In this document: one piece after another, positions 1-8,226 of the stretch | Layout: every line of letters starts with the position of its first letter | Position numbering within the stretch: position 1 is the first letter of the stretch | NCBI RefSeq assembly: GCF_015277675.1 | Contig: NZ_JADHEC010000007.1 | Location: 1 to 64,000 of the forward strand | Length of the DNA: 64,000 bases | Reading direction: 5' to 3' | DNA from: Flavobacterium soyangense | Lineage (GTDB): Bacteria > Bacteroidota > Bacteroidia > Flavobacteriales > Flavobacteriaceae | Program-made: the position numbers and the translations under genes | Notes under the pieces: generated by a model | Told to the model about the DNA's origin: nothing | Databases searched by the model: none | Seen by the model: only the letters and a program-made list of their open reading frames with translations

Positions 1-2
1 AG

Positions 3-110
3 AATACTGAAATTAATATAGGAAATGCAATTTACAAGCGCATTATACAAAATGAACCTATACAAGTCAAAAATCGACTGATACAACCTACAATAAAAAA
101 AGTTATATAA
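3..110 (+). CDS. C-terminal end of a truncated CDS (possibly a LacI/GntR-type regulator)
   Basis: One reading frame is open from the left edge to a TAA at 108-110, giving 35 residues that end in a basic, Ile/Gln-rich tail (LIQPTIKKVI). The other two forward frames stop within the first 22 bases, and a hairpin terminator follows directly, so this is probably the 3' end of a real gene that starts outside the window. The pattern 'IGNAIYKRII...LIQPTI' resembles the last helix and strand of LacI-type sugar-binding regulator domains, but 35 residues are too few to name it. Confidence 0.45.
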   Translation, partial: NTEINIGNAIYKRIIQNEPIQVKNRLIQPTIKKVI

Positions 111-112
111 AG

Positions 113-159
113 AAAAAAGCTTATAACGGATGTTTAAAATCCTGTTACAAGCGTTTTTT
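113..159. terminator. Bidirectional hairpin terminator
   Basis: An A6 run, then GCTT-A-TAACGGAT, a short loop, ATCCTGTTA-C-AAGC and T6 fold into a long imperfect stem with T-runs on both sides. It lies between the truncated rightward CDS and the leftward gene at 257-1060, so it can end transcription from both. Confidence 0.6.
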
Positions 160-256
160 ATCGTCTAAAAAACGACGCTAATCAAAATAAGCGATGTTTT
201 TCAGCGCCCTCATTTCGAAAGGGTTGACTTTGCAATATTGTAAACTGATGGTGTTT

Positions 257-1060
257 TTAGAAAACTTCTTGGATTTTTAATGCATTTCCGGCATTGAATA
301 AGTAATAATTGGAACCAACAATCTGATAAAATTCTATTCCAATACTACCCAAAACTGCAACATTGGCTGTTAATGTTGGAGCACCAGGCAAAGAAGCAGT
401 TACTTCGATTAATGATGTTACTTCATTTACGGAAGTATAATCCGAGTAAGCGATATTTGACACTTCATTTAAAGAAGGTTCAGCAGGCTCATAAGATCCA
501 GTAGTAGGATTATATATAGTATCCGAAACAACAGATAATGCATTGATAATCCTGAAATGTGAAGCTCCAGAAGGAATATTCATATTGGTGATAGGATTAA
601 ATTCTGGAATACTAAATGTACTTTCGTTTCTATCAACTGTACCAGTTAATGTTGATGGCGCATTAAATACTCCATTAAATGAAATGTTACGATTGAAATC
701 CAAACCTTTTAAATACTGTGGTTGTTGTGATACTAAAACTGCTCTTTGCCCTCTAGCTTCTGAACCATCCTCAATATTGATTTTTTTCATAATTGCTGTA
801 AGTCGCCCAGTCAATTGACTATCTGACATTTGTTTCATCAATGATGATAAACCAATTCTAACAGACTTTCCAGCATTTGCACAAGCTGTAAACTCACTCA
901 TATTCTCACGAGTACGAATGAAACCTGGGGCAGTTTTTACTTGTTCCGCTGTTGGCCCACCTTTTAGACCTGCAAAGTAACCTTCGTTACCTTTAATTTT
1001 GAAGTGACGAACTTCACCTAACGTCCCGACATATTTAATATGTCCTTTCTGTCTTGCCAT
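257..1060 (-). CDS. Conserved-looking protein of unknown function, 267 aa
   Basis: I do not recognise this family. The protein starts MARQKGHIKYVGTLGEVRHF and has a basic, glycine-rich N-terminal third (about residues 1-70, with 'GNEGYFAGLKGGPT'), followed by a Ser/Thr/Asn-rich, probably beta-rich body. There is no signal peptide and no membrane helix, so it is probably cytoplasmic. The start is supported by absence of an upstream in-frame Met and by a near-consensus promoter element (TAAATTTA) about 40 bases upstream on the minus strand. It is a single-gene unit, convergent with the truncated CDS at the left edge and divergent from the nuclease-like gene at 1166. Confidence 0.75.
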   Translation of the reverse strand: MARQKGHIKYVGTLGEVRHFKIKGNEGYFAGLKGGPTAEQVKTAPGFIRTRENMSEFTACANAGKSVRIGLSSLMKQMSDSQLTGRLTAIMKKINIEDGSEARGQRAVLVSQQPQYLKGLDFNRNISFNGVFNAPSTLTGTVDRNESTFSIPEFNPITNMNIPSGASHFRIINALSVVSDTIYNPTTGSYEPAEPSLNEVSNIAYSDYTSVNEVTSLIEVTASLPGAPTLTANVAVLGSIGIEFYQIVGSNYYLFNAGNALKIQEVF

Positions 1061-1165
1061 TTGTTGTTTGTTTTAGTAATTATACAATTTTATTGTAAAT
1101 TTACACTCTAAACAATTGACAAGCAACAACATAAATAAAGCAATACAAGGCGATTTAAAGTAATT

Positions 1166-1639
1166 ATGACAATAACAAAAAATATTCTTCTGAAAACTAA
1201 AAAATTTACTGATGGTGACGGTTTGATCGTTGAAGATTTTATAACAAAAAAGGAATTTGAAATTAGATTATACGGAATTGATGCGCCTGAAATGAATTAT
1301 TGTAAAAAAGTAAAAAACGATGAAAATGAACTTCAAATGCCAGCATCATTATTAATAAAATTAGGTTATCAATCATTAGAATTTTTAAAAACTAATGTCA
1401 ATTTAGATGAAATATGTACTTTAATACAAGAGGAAAATAATACTTTGGACAAATACGGAAGGTATTTGGGTTATTTAGTTCTAAAAGATGGTAGGATATT
1501 AAACGAAATTATGATAAAACAAGGCTTTGCAAAGCCTTATAACGATGTTTATTGTGAAATGTTACCTTTGTATCAAGAATGGAATTTATCAGCTAAAATT
1601 AATCGTAAAGGATTGTATTCAATTGTAGACAGGTTTTAA
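1166..1639 (+). CDS. Thermonuclease-family (SNase-like) protein, 157 aa
   Basis: This is a compact staphylococcal-nuclease fold protein. The catalytic set is visible: acidic residues in 'TDGDGL' (D16/D18), Arg34 and Asp39/Glu42 in 'RLYGIDAPE', and Arg99 in 'DKYGRYLGYL'. These match the calcium ligands and two catalytic arginines of S. aureus nuclease. The family cleaves DNA or RNA phosphodiester bonds. The protein has no signal peptide, unlike many secreted family members, so it is probably intracellular. It is a single gene with its own terminator at 1696-1739. Biological substrate and role cannot be told from sequence. Confidence 0.85.
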   Translation: MTITKNILLKTKKFTDGDGLIVEDFITKKEFEIRLYGIDAPEMNYCKKVKNDENELQMPASLLIKLGYQSLEFLKTNVNLDEICTLIQEENNTLDKYGRYLGYLVLKDGRILNEIMIKQGFAKPYNDVYCEMLPLYQEWNLSAKINRKGLYSIVDRF

Positions 1640-1695
1640 ACAATCACTACAGTACAAAAGGATTTTACCGTACAGTAATCGTACAAATTTGAAAT

Positions 1696-1739
1696 AAAAA
1701 ATCCCTAACTACTTAATTGATAAGTGATTAGGGTTTTTT
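1696..1739 (+). terminator. Hairpin terminator after the nuclease-like gene
   Basis: AAAAATCCCTAA is paired with TTAGGGTTTTTT, with an inner ACTTA/TAAGT stem. The T-run favours the + strand; the A-run on the left would also stop leftward transcription leaving the tRNA gene. Confidence 0.75.
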
Positions 1740-1743
1740 AAAG

Positions 1744-1816
1744 TGGTACCTCCAGGGATCGAACCAGGGACACATGGATTTTCAGTCCATTGCTCTACCA
1801 TCTGAGCTAAGGTACC
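1744..1816 (-). tRNA. tRNA-Phe (GAA anticodon)
   Basis: The minus strand folds as a full cloverleaf. It has a 7-bp acceptor stem GGTACCT/AGGTACC, the D-arm TAGCTCAGATGGTAGAGCA, the anticodon stem ATGGA/TCCAT with loop CTGAAAA (anticodon GAA, Phe), and a T-arm CCTGG-TTCGATC-CCTGG... ending in discriminator A at 1744. The CCA end is not encoded. Confidence 0.97.
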
Positions 1817-1831
1817 TTGCTATTGCGGGTG

Positions 1832-1862
1832 CAAATATAGAATGATTTTTAATTTATACAAA
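1832..1862 (-). promoter_or_regulatory. Bacteroidota-type promoter for tRNA-Phe
   Basis: On the minus strand, TTTG (1859-1862) is followed by exactly 19 bases and then TATATTTG (1832-1839). This matches the Bacteroidota sigma-ABfr consensus TTTG-N19-TAnnTTTG perfectly, about 16 bases upstream of the tRNA. Confidence 0.85.
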
Positions 1863-1913
1863 ACAATTATTAAAAAAAATCTATTCGTAACTTCGCAGCG
1901 TTAAATTAAAATT

Positions 1914-2648
1914 ATGATTCTAGCTGTCGATGTTGGGAATACCAGAATTAAAGCCGCTGTATTTGAGGGAACTATCCTTTTAGAGGTCTTTGTTTTTATG
2001 AAAACAGAGCTCGAAAAAAGCATTCAAAATATTTTAAATAAGTACAAAAAAATCTCTCATTTAGTCGTGTCATCCGTTTCAGATGTCGAAAAACAAGCTT
2101 TTATAAGCTTTGAAAGCTCCGTAAATATTCATTTTGTTTCACATAAAGACTCATTTCCGTTTGTTAATTGTTATGAAACGCCGCAAACCTTAGGAATTGA
2201 CCGAATGGTCCTTGCTGCTGGCGCAACACTTCAGTTTCCCAGTCAGAATAGGTTGGTGATTGATGCCGGAACTTGTGTGACCTATGATTTTATCGATGAA
2301 AATGATAATTATCTTGGCGGAGCAATTTCTCCGGGATTGCGATTAAGATACGAAGCTTTGCATAATTATACTGCAAAACTACCCTTGCTGACTTTGGAAA
2401 ATCCCAAACATTTTACAGCAAAATCAACTTCTGAATCCATTCATTCTGGTGTAGTAAATGGCTTAGTTTGTGAAATAGACGGTTTTATTAATCAATATAA
2501 GGCACAATTTTCAAACTTTATAATAATTTTAACGGGTGGAGACACAGAATTTTTGGCTAAACGATTAAAAAATACCATATTTGCCAATTCAAATTTCCTT
2601 CTCGAAAGTTTGAACCAAACATTTCAATATAAAATTAAAAATGATTAA
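1914..2648 (+). CDS. coaX: Type III pantothenate kinase
   Basis: CoaX phosphorylates pantothenate, the first step of coenzyme A synthesis. The N-terminus has the ASKHA phosphate-1 motif (AVDVGNTRIKAAVF, residues 4-17). 'LGIDRMVLAAGA' and 'VIDAGTCVTYDFI' supply the conserved acidic and phosphate-2 residues, and 'GGAISPGLRLRYEAL' the pantothenate-site region. The length of 244 aa is usual for type III enzymes. A near-consensus -7 element (TAACTTCG, 1888-1895) lies 18 bases upstream. The gene overlaps the following outer-membrane protein gene by 8 bases and so heads an envelope operon. Confidence 0.95.
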   Translation: MILAVDVGNTRIKAAVFEGTILLEVFVFMKTELEKSIQNILNKYKKISHLVVSSVSDVEKQAFISFESSVNIHFVSHKDSFPFVNCYETPQTLGIDRMVLAAGATLQFPSQNRLVIDAGTCVTYDFIDENDNYLGGAISPGLRLRYEALHNYTAKLPLLTLENPKHFTAKSTSESIHSGVVNGLVCEIDGFINQYKAQFSNFIIILTGGDTEFLAKRLKNTIFANSNFLLESLNQTFQYKIKND

Positions 2649-3891
2649 TAAAATTTTAATAAGTGCTTGTTTATTTTTGTCATTAGTTTCTTTTTCCCAA
2701 GAGGGTACTTCATCGCCTTATTCTTTTTATGGAATTGGAGAGTCCAGATTTAATGGATCGGTTGAAAGTCGCTCTATGGCCGGATTATCAGTAGCTCCGG
2801 ATAGTATCCACATTAATTTACAAAACCCTGCTGGTTATGCAAATTTAAAATGGACTGCATTTACGACCGCCGGAAGTAATAGTCATACAAAACAAAAATC
2901 TAGTACTTCATCAGCATCTGAACAAAGAAGCACATTTGATTATTTATCATTAGGTATACCTTTAGGAAAATTTGGTGCTGCTTTTGGAATATTGCCCTAC
3001 TCTTCAGTGGGTTATAGGATTGAAAATATTTCTACTGATGGTTCCCAAAACAACAAACGTTTTAATGGTTCGGGTGGTTTGAATAGAGTTTTCTTTGGTG
3101 CAGGATATAGAATACTTCCTAATTTAAGCGTTGGGGCAAATGTCTATTATAATTTTGGAAAAATTCAAACTAATAGTTTGGAGTTTTTCCCTTATGTCCC
3201 AATAGGATCTCGTGAATTGAATGTTACTGATTTGTCGGGTGTGAACTTTAACATTGGAACAATGTATCAGTACAAAATCAATAAAAAAACGACGATTTTC
3301 AGTAGTTTATATTATACACCAAAAAGTATTTTGGTATCTGATAATACCAGAACTATCGGCACAGTGAATTTTGATTCAAACTACGAAGTACAGGGAGTTG
3401 ATGCATTAGAACCCGTTGTTACTAAAACCGATTTGAATTTACCGCAAAAATGGACTTTTGGAGCCGGAATTGGAGATTCAAAAAGATGGTTTTTTGGATC
3501 TGAAATTTCCTTTCAGGGCGCTGGGAAATTATACAATAGCTATAATACCTTAGACAACGTTTCGTATGAAAAATATCAAAAATATAGTTTTGGGGGATAC
3601 TTCACGCCTAACCCAAATCCTTTTGTAAACTATTTTAAAAGAATCACTTATAGAGGTGGGGTTAAATATGAAAAAACAGGATTAGTGGTGAATTCAACTT
3701 CTATAAACGACGTCGGGGTGACCTTTGGATTGGGATTGCCAATAAAAGGTTCTTTGTCTAATGTAAATTTAGGTTTCGAATTGGGAAAAAAAGGAACCAC
3801 ATCAAATAATTTGGTTCAGGAAAATTATTTCAAAATAAATATAGGTATTTCGCTGAATGATAAATGGTTTGTGAAAAGTAAATTCTATTAA
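2641..3891 (+). CDS. Predicted outer-membrane beta-barrel protein, 416 aa
   Basis: The N-terminal signal peptide (about 18 residues, ending 'SLVSFSQ') is followed by 'SSPYSFYGIGE', a typical start of flavobacterial porin-like proteins, and then alternating hydrophobic/polar strands with many Gly, Phe and Tyr. The tail ends in a strand with a terminal aromatic-rich segment (NDKWFVKSKFY). This resembles FadL/OmpP1-like barrels, but no substrate can be assigned. It overlaps coaX by 8 bases and precedes lptC, suggesting co-translation with coaX and an envelope role. Confidence 0.75.
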   Translation: MINKILISACLFLSLVSFSQEGTSSPYSFYGIGESRFNGSVESRSMAGLSVAPDSIHINLQNPAGYANLKWTAFTTAGSNSHTKQKSSTSSASEQRSTFDYLSLGIPLGKFGAAFGILPYSSVGYRIENISTDGSQNNKRFNGSGGLNRVFFGAGYRILPNLSVGANVYYNFGKIQTNSLEFFPYVPIGSRELNVTDLSGVNFNIGTMYQYKINKKTTIFSSLYYTPKSILVSDNTRTIGTVNFDSNYEVQGVDALEPVVTKTDLNLPQKWTFGAGIGDSKRWFFGSEISFQGAGKLYNSYNTLDNVSYEKYQKYSFGGYFTPNPNPFVNYFKRITYRGGVKYEKTGLVVNSTSINDVGVTFGLGLPIKGSLSNVNLGFELGKKGTTSNNLVQENYFKINIGISLNDKWFVKSKFY

Positions 3892-3943
3892 TATTCAAAA
3901 ATAATTTTTTGTAATTATACCTTAACGTTGTCAAGTTCAACAA

Positions 3944-4498
3944 ATGACTTTACTAAAAAAATACCCAATTCTTCAAGTTGTCACGGTTTTTGCCGTGACA
4001 CTGTTTTTTGGGTGTGAAAGTAATTTTAAAGAAGTTCAAAAAAGTAATTTTACTGAGTTTGTGCCAAGTGGTGAAGCCGAAAATATCAACTTAAAATATA
4101 CGGATTCAGGTCGCATACAAGTCGTTTTAATGAGTCCAAAAATGTTGGAATATGCCAGTGTTGATTTTCCGTTTACGGAATTTCCAAAAGGCATTGATGT
4201 TACTTTATATGACAAAAATGGCAAAAAAACTTATGTGAAATCTGATTATGCCACTTCTTACAAACTGACAAATCTTATTGATTTGAAAGGAAATGTGAAA
4301 ATCACTTCGCAGGATGGGCAAATACTCGAAACCCAACAATTGTATTTCGATCAAAAAAACGAATGGTTTTTTACCGAAAAAAGCTTTAAATTTACAGACC
4401 CAAAAGGAGTTTCAAGCGGACAGGGGATCGATTTCAGTAAAGATTTCAAAATTATTAATTCACAAAGAATAGCCGGCGAACTCGAATCAAATGAATAA
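3944..4498 (+). CDS. lptC: LPS export ABC transporter periplasmic protein LptC
   Basis: LptC is the membrane-anchored periplasmic link that passes lipopolysaccharide from the LptBFG transporter to LptA. The protein is 184 aa. Here the anchor is a lipoprotein signal (hydrophobic segment ending 'TLFFGC', Cys about residue 24) rather than the transmembrane helix of the E. coli protein. The body shows the beta-jellyroll pattern with 'IQVVLMSPKMLEYA' and 'LTNLIDLKGNVKITSQDGQILETQQLYFDQ', which is characteristic of LptC/OstA-like domains. It sits in the coaX-to-ppiD operon. Confidence 0.88.
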   Translation: MTLLKKYPILQVVTVFAVTLFFGCESNFKEVQKSNFTEFVPSGEAENINLKYTDSGRIQVVLMSPKMLEYASVDFPFTEFPKGIDVTLYDKNGKKTYVKSDYATSYKLTNLIDLKGNVKITSQDGQILETQQLYFDQKNEWFFTEKSFKFTDPKGVSSGQGIDFSKDFKIINSQRIAGELESNE

Positions 4499-4513
4499 AT
4501 TTACATTCAAATT

Positions 4514-4705
4514 ATGCAATACTTAAAATACACACCATACCTTTATCTTATTCTTGGAGCTGCATTTATATATGATGGGATTGCTAAATGGAATGATCCG
4601 GCAGCAACGCCAAAAATTAGTCTTTTTATAGGAGCTTTGGCCATATTCATGTTTTTCTTCAGAAAAAGATTTGCAAAGAAACTCGAAGATCGAAATAAAC
4701 CCTAA
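4514..4705 (+). CDS. Small two-helix membrane protein, 63 aa
   Basis: Two hydrophobic helices (about residues 8-22 and 34-50) are joined by a short polar loop containing 'AKWNDPAATPK', and the C-terminal tail is strongly basic (RKRFAKKLEDR). The gene lies 15 bases after lptC and 2 bases before the CorC-like gene, so it is co-transcribed. No function is known to me. Confidence 0.75.
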   Translation: MQYLKYTPYLYLILGAAFIYDGIAKWNDPAATPKISLFIGALAIFMFFFRKRFAKKLEDRNKP

Positions 4706-4707
4706 TT

Positions 4708-5967
4708 ATGGAAATTAGTATTATAATATTGTGTCTAATACTATGTGCCTTTTTCTCTGGAATGGAAATAGCCTTTATTTCCTCCAATAAAATTTACCTC
4801 GAAATAGAGAAAAAACAGGATAGTTTCATCTCTAACATCCTTACAAAACTTACCGAAAAGCCTTCAAAATTTATCGCAGCCATGCTCATTGGAAACAATA
4901 TAGCCTTGGTGGTTTATGGTTTTTTTATGGGCGATTTATTGATGCGCTGGATAGAATTATTGGGCTTTCATTTTTCGGAATTATTAAGTTTGTTGATTCA
5001 AACGCTGATATCAACCCTAATTGTTTTAGTAACCGCCGAGTTTTTGCCTAAGGTTTTCTTTCAAATTTATGCCAATTCATTAATAAAGTTTTTTGCGCTT
5101 CCGGCTTATGCTTTTTATTTATTATTCTATTTTATTTCCACTTTTTTTATCTGGGTTTCTGATTTTGTTCTAATAAAATTTTTCAAAACCGAAGGCGATC
5201 AAGTGCCGCTCTATTTTAGTAAAGCAGAACTTGGAAATTATATTACAGAACAAATGAGCACGGTGGAAGATAACCAAGAAATGGATTCTGAAATACAAAT
5301 GTTTCAAAATGCGTTGGACTTTTCAGGAGTGAAAGCCAGAGACATCATGAGCCCAAGAACAGAAATCGTTGCAATTGATTTATTTGATTCGGTAACTGAA
5401 TTAAAAAATTTGTTTATTGAAACCGGTTATTCTAAGATTGTGGTCTATCAAAATTCACTCGATGATATCATTGGTTACGTGCATTCCTTTGATTTGTTCA
5501 AGAAACCCAAGAATATCAAATCAATTGTAATTCCCGTGGAATTTGTTCCCGAAACAATTTACATAAAAGACGCAATGGATTTGCTTACCAAAAAGCGCAA
5601 AAGTGTGGCAGTGGTGCTGGATGAATACGGTGGAACTTCAGGGTTAATAACTATTGAAGATATTGTCGAAGAGCTTTTTGGCGAAATTGAAGACGAACAT
5701 GATTCAGACGAAGAATTGACCGAAAAAGAACTAGGAGACGGAATTTATGTTTTTTCTGCACGATTGGATGTAGAGTATTTGAACCAAACCTACAAACTCA
5801 ACATTCCCGAAAGTGATTCTTACGGAACTTTGGGCGGTTTCATTGTAGATTCTACTAAAGAAATCCCACAAAAAGGCGATGTAATCACCATTGGAATCTA
5901 TCATTTTATAATCGAAGAAGCCACAAACAAGAAAATTGAATTGGTCAAAATGACAATAAAAGATTGA
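4708..5967 (+). CDS. CNNM/CorC-family membrane protein (DUF21, tandem CBS, CorC_HlyC)
   Basis: The order of domains is a DUF21/CNNM membrane domain (about residues 1-190, with 'AAMLIGNNIALVVYG'), two CBS repeats (about 205-325, the first starting 'ARDIMSPRTEIVAID' and the second containing 'VVLDEYGGTSGLITIEDIV'), and a CorC_HlyC C-terminal domain with 'DSYGTLGGFIVD'. The family is linked to magnesium or cobalt efflux; the 'hemolysin' name in databases is historical. At 419 aa it is full length. It follows the 63-aa gene by 2 bases. GldE is a related gliding protein, but the usual gldE neighbours are absent, so I do not use that name. Confidence 0.9.
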   Translation: MEISIIILCLILCAFFSGMEIAFISSNKIYLEIEKKQDSFISNILTKLTEKPSKFIAAMLIGNNIALVVYGFFMGDLLMRWIELLGFHFSELLSLLIQTLISTLIVLVTAEFLPKVFFQIYANSLIKFFALPAYAFYLLFYFISTFFIWVSDFVLIKFFKTEGDQVPLYFSKAELGNYITEQMSTVEDNQEMDSEIQMFQNALDFSGVKARDIMSPRTEIVAIDLFDSVTELKNLFIETGYSKIVVYQNSLDDIIGYVHSFDLFKKPKNIKSIVIPVEFVPETIYIKDAMDLLTKKRKSVAVVLDEYGGTSGLITIEDIVEELFGEIEDEHDSDEELTEKELGDGIYVFSARLDVEYLNQTYKLNIPESDSYGTLGGFIVDSTKEIPQKGDVITIGIYHFIIEEATNKKIELVKMTIKD

Positions 5968-6075
5968 TTTTTTTTGGGAAATCAAAATTTCTTGCAATTT
6001 ATAAGGCGACTAGTATAATTATTAATTAGATAATTGTATTTTCGCAAACTGAATATAAAAATCAATCACATAAAA

Positions 6076-8175
6076 ATGGCAGTTTTAGCAAAAATTAGAC
6101 AACGTTCCGCTTTAATGATAGTAGTTATTGCACTAGCATTATTTGCTTTTATAGCAGGAGATCTTTTTAAGAAAGGAAATTTTGGTAAAAGTTCAAAAGA
6201 TGTGGGAAGCATCAATGGAAAAGATATTTCTTTTGAAGAATTTAGAGTAAAAGTAAGTAATCTAGAGAAAAGTCAACAAGGAGTTACTTCAACAGCTGCG
6301 GCAAACAGAGTTTGGGACCAAGAGGTTTCTATAGCTTTGCTAACTTCTGAATTTGAAAAACTAGGATTGAGAGTTGGCCCAAAACACATTATGGAAGTCT
6401 TGAAATCGGATCAAAACATTGGAAAAAACCCAATATTTTTGAATTCAGCCGGAGTTTTTGATGAAGCAAAATTCAGAGAATATTTCAAATCGAATCCGGA
6501 ACAGGCTCAATATTTAAAAGACAGAGAAAAAGATGCTGAGCTTAACGCAAAATATCAAATCTATGCAACTTTGATAAAAGCCGGTACTTATACGACGGAT
6601 AGCGAAGGAAAATTGAAATATGAAATGGAAACGAACAAAGTGAACTTTGCTTATGTTGCCGGATTATATTCTACCATAAAAGACAGCGAAGTAAAAGTTT
6701 CTGATGATGAGATTGTCACTTTTATGAAAAAGAATGAGAAAAAATACAAAGCAGACGAATCTCGTGAATTAAAATATGTTTTGATTGAAGACAAAGCTTC
6801 TCCGGAAGATGAAGCCGAAGTGAAAGCTAAAATAAATGGATTGTTGTCAGGAAGTGTAGTTTATAACGCAACTACAAAGAAAAATGACACTTTACCTGGA
6901 TTCAAAGCAGCAACAAATACTATCGAATTTGTAAATTCAAATTCAGATGTTCCTTACGATTCGACTTATGTTGCTAAAAAAGATTTGCCGGCTGCTGATG
7001 CTGATAAATTATACAACTTAGCTCCGGGCGAAATTTATGGTCCTTATGTTTTCGGAAAATACTATTGCCTTTCTAAATCATTGGGTAGAAAAGTAGGAGT
7101 GAATGCAAAAGCAAGTCACATCCTAATTAGCTATGAAGGCACTCAGGTTCCAAATCAAAAAGAAAAAAGAACCAAAGAACAGGCAAAAGCAAAAGCAGAA
7201 GCTATTTTAGCTCAGGTAAATGCAAATCCGGATAGTTTCTTGATGTTAGCTTTCACCAATTCTGACGATCAATCAGCTCAACAAGGTGGTGATTTAGGTT
7301 ATTTTGGTCCAAACCAAATGGTGAAACCTTTTAACGATTTTGTTTTCAGCAATCCTGTCGGAAAAATTGGATTGGTAGAAACACCCTTTGGTTTTCATAT
7401 CATTAAAGTAACCGATAAACAAGACGGAATTCGCTTAGCAACTATAGCCCAAAAAATTGAAGCTTCAGAAGCAACTTCAGACAAAGTATTTACAGAAGCG
7501 ACCAAATTTGAAATTGATGCAACTGAAAAAGATTTTGATAAAGCGGCTGCAGCAATGAAACTTACAATCGCCACTCCGGTAACTGTAAAAGTAATGGACG
7601 AAGCCTTTGGGCCATTGGGTAACCAAAGAAATATCGTAAGATGGGCATTCGAAAGCGGTACAGATCTTGGTGCTGTAAAAAGATTTGAAGTGGCTAATTT
7701 AGGTCACGTTATTGCAAAAGTGACCAATGTAAACAAAGAAGGGTTGATGCCTGTTGATATGGTAAGATCTTATATTGAGCCAATTCTTAAAAACAAGAAA
7801 AAAGCAGAATTGATTAAAGCTAAAATGACGGGAAGTTCATTAGAGACCATTTCAAAAGCCATCGGAGCTCCAGTTCAGCAAGCAGCTGGCGTAACAATGG
7901 AAAATCCTGTTTTAACAGGTGGTGTGGGTCAGGAGCCTAAAGTGGTAGGAAATGCATTTGCATTGGCTGCCAACCAACTTTCTGCTCCAATCGAAGGAAA
8001 CACTGGAGTTTATGTGGTAAAAAATATAAGTGTTGCGAAAGCACCAGTCTTGAAAGTCCATACTGCTTTTGTAGCTAAATTAAAAGCACAAAGCGCTGGA
8101 GATTTCAACAGAGTGATTCCTGCTTTAAAAGATATCGCTAAAATTAAAGACAACAGAAAAGACTTTAATTACTAA
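6076..8175 (+). CDS. Membrane-anchored peptidyl-prolyl isomerase (PpiD/SurA-like), 699 aa
   Basis: This is a periplasmic folding factor of the PpiD class. A single N-terminal membrane helix (about residues 12-28, 'ALMIVVIALALFAFIAG') anchors a SurA_N-like region, a parvulin PpiC domain (about residues 340-450, with 'KASHILISYEG' and 'GGDLGYFGPNQMVKPFNDFVF'), and a C-terminal chaperone region. I place the start at the Met beginning MAVLAKIRQRSA. The longer reading from 6034 uses a TTG that overlaps a near-consensus -7 promoter element (TATTTTCG, 6037-6044), so it is unlikely. The gene ends at a strong terminator. Confidence 0.9.
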   Translation: MAVLAKIRQRSALMIVVIALALFAFIAGDLFKKGNFGKSSKDVGSINGKDISFEEFRVKVSNLEKSQQGVTSTAAANRVWDQEVSIALLTSEFEKLGLRVGPKHIMEVLKSDQNIGKNPIFLNSAGVFDEAKFREYFKSNPEQAQYLKDREKDAELNAKYQIYATLIKAGTYTTDSEGKLKYEMETNKVNFAYVAGLYSTIKDSEVKVSDDEIVTFMKKNEKKYKADESRELKYVLIEDKASPEDEAEVKAKINGLLSGSVVYNATTKKNDTLPGFKAATNTIEFVNSNSDVPYDSTYVAKKDLPAADADKLYNLAPGEIYGPYVFGKYYCLSKSLGRKVGVNAKASHILISYEGTQVPNQKEKRTKEQAKAKAEAILAQVNANPDSFLMLAFTNSDDQSAQQGGDLGYFGPNQMVKPFNDFVFSNPVGKIGLVETPFGFHIIKVTDKQDGIRLATIAQKIEASEATSDKVFTEATKFEIDATEKDFDKAAAAMKLTIATPVTVKVMDEAFGPLGNQRNIVRWAFESGTDLGAVKRFEVANLGHVIAKVTNVNKEGLMPVDMVRSYIEPILKNKKKAELIKAKMTGSSLETISKAIGAPVQQAAGVTMENPVLTGGVGQEPKVVGNAFALAANQLSAPIEGNTGVYVVKNISVAKAPVLKVHTAFVAKLKAQSAGDFNRVIPALKDIAKIKDNRKDFNY

Positions 8176-8195
8176 ATTCAAGTCGTATTAAATAT

Positions 8196-8223
8196 AAAAA
8201 ATCCCGAGCAATCGGGATTTTTT
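8196..8223. terminator. Bidirectional terminator between ppiD-like gene and GHMP kinase
   Basis: AAAAAATCCCGA-GCAA-TCGGGATTTTTT is a perfect stem with A/T runs on both sides, placed between convergent genes. Confidence 0.9.
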
Positions 8224-8226
8224 ATT

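Noticed and set aside
543..818. 91-codon ORF antisense to the 267-aa gene
   Set aside because: It is an antisense shadow with unusual Cys/Pro content and no start context.
4708..5967. Hemolysin or gliding protein GldE annotation for the CBS/CorC protein
   Set aside because: The hemolysin label is historical, and the usual gldE neighbours are missing.
6034..6075. Longer start for the PpiD-like protein
   Set aside because: It uses TTG and overlaps a promoter -7 element; the shorter start gives the conserved membrane-anchor N-terminus.
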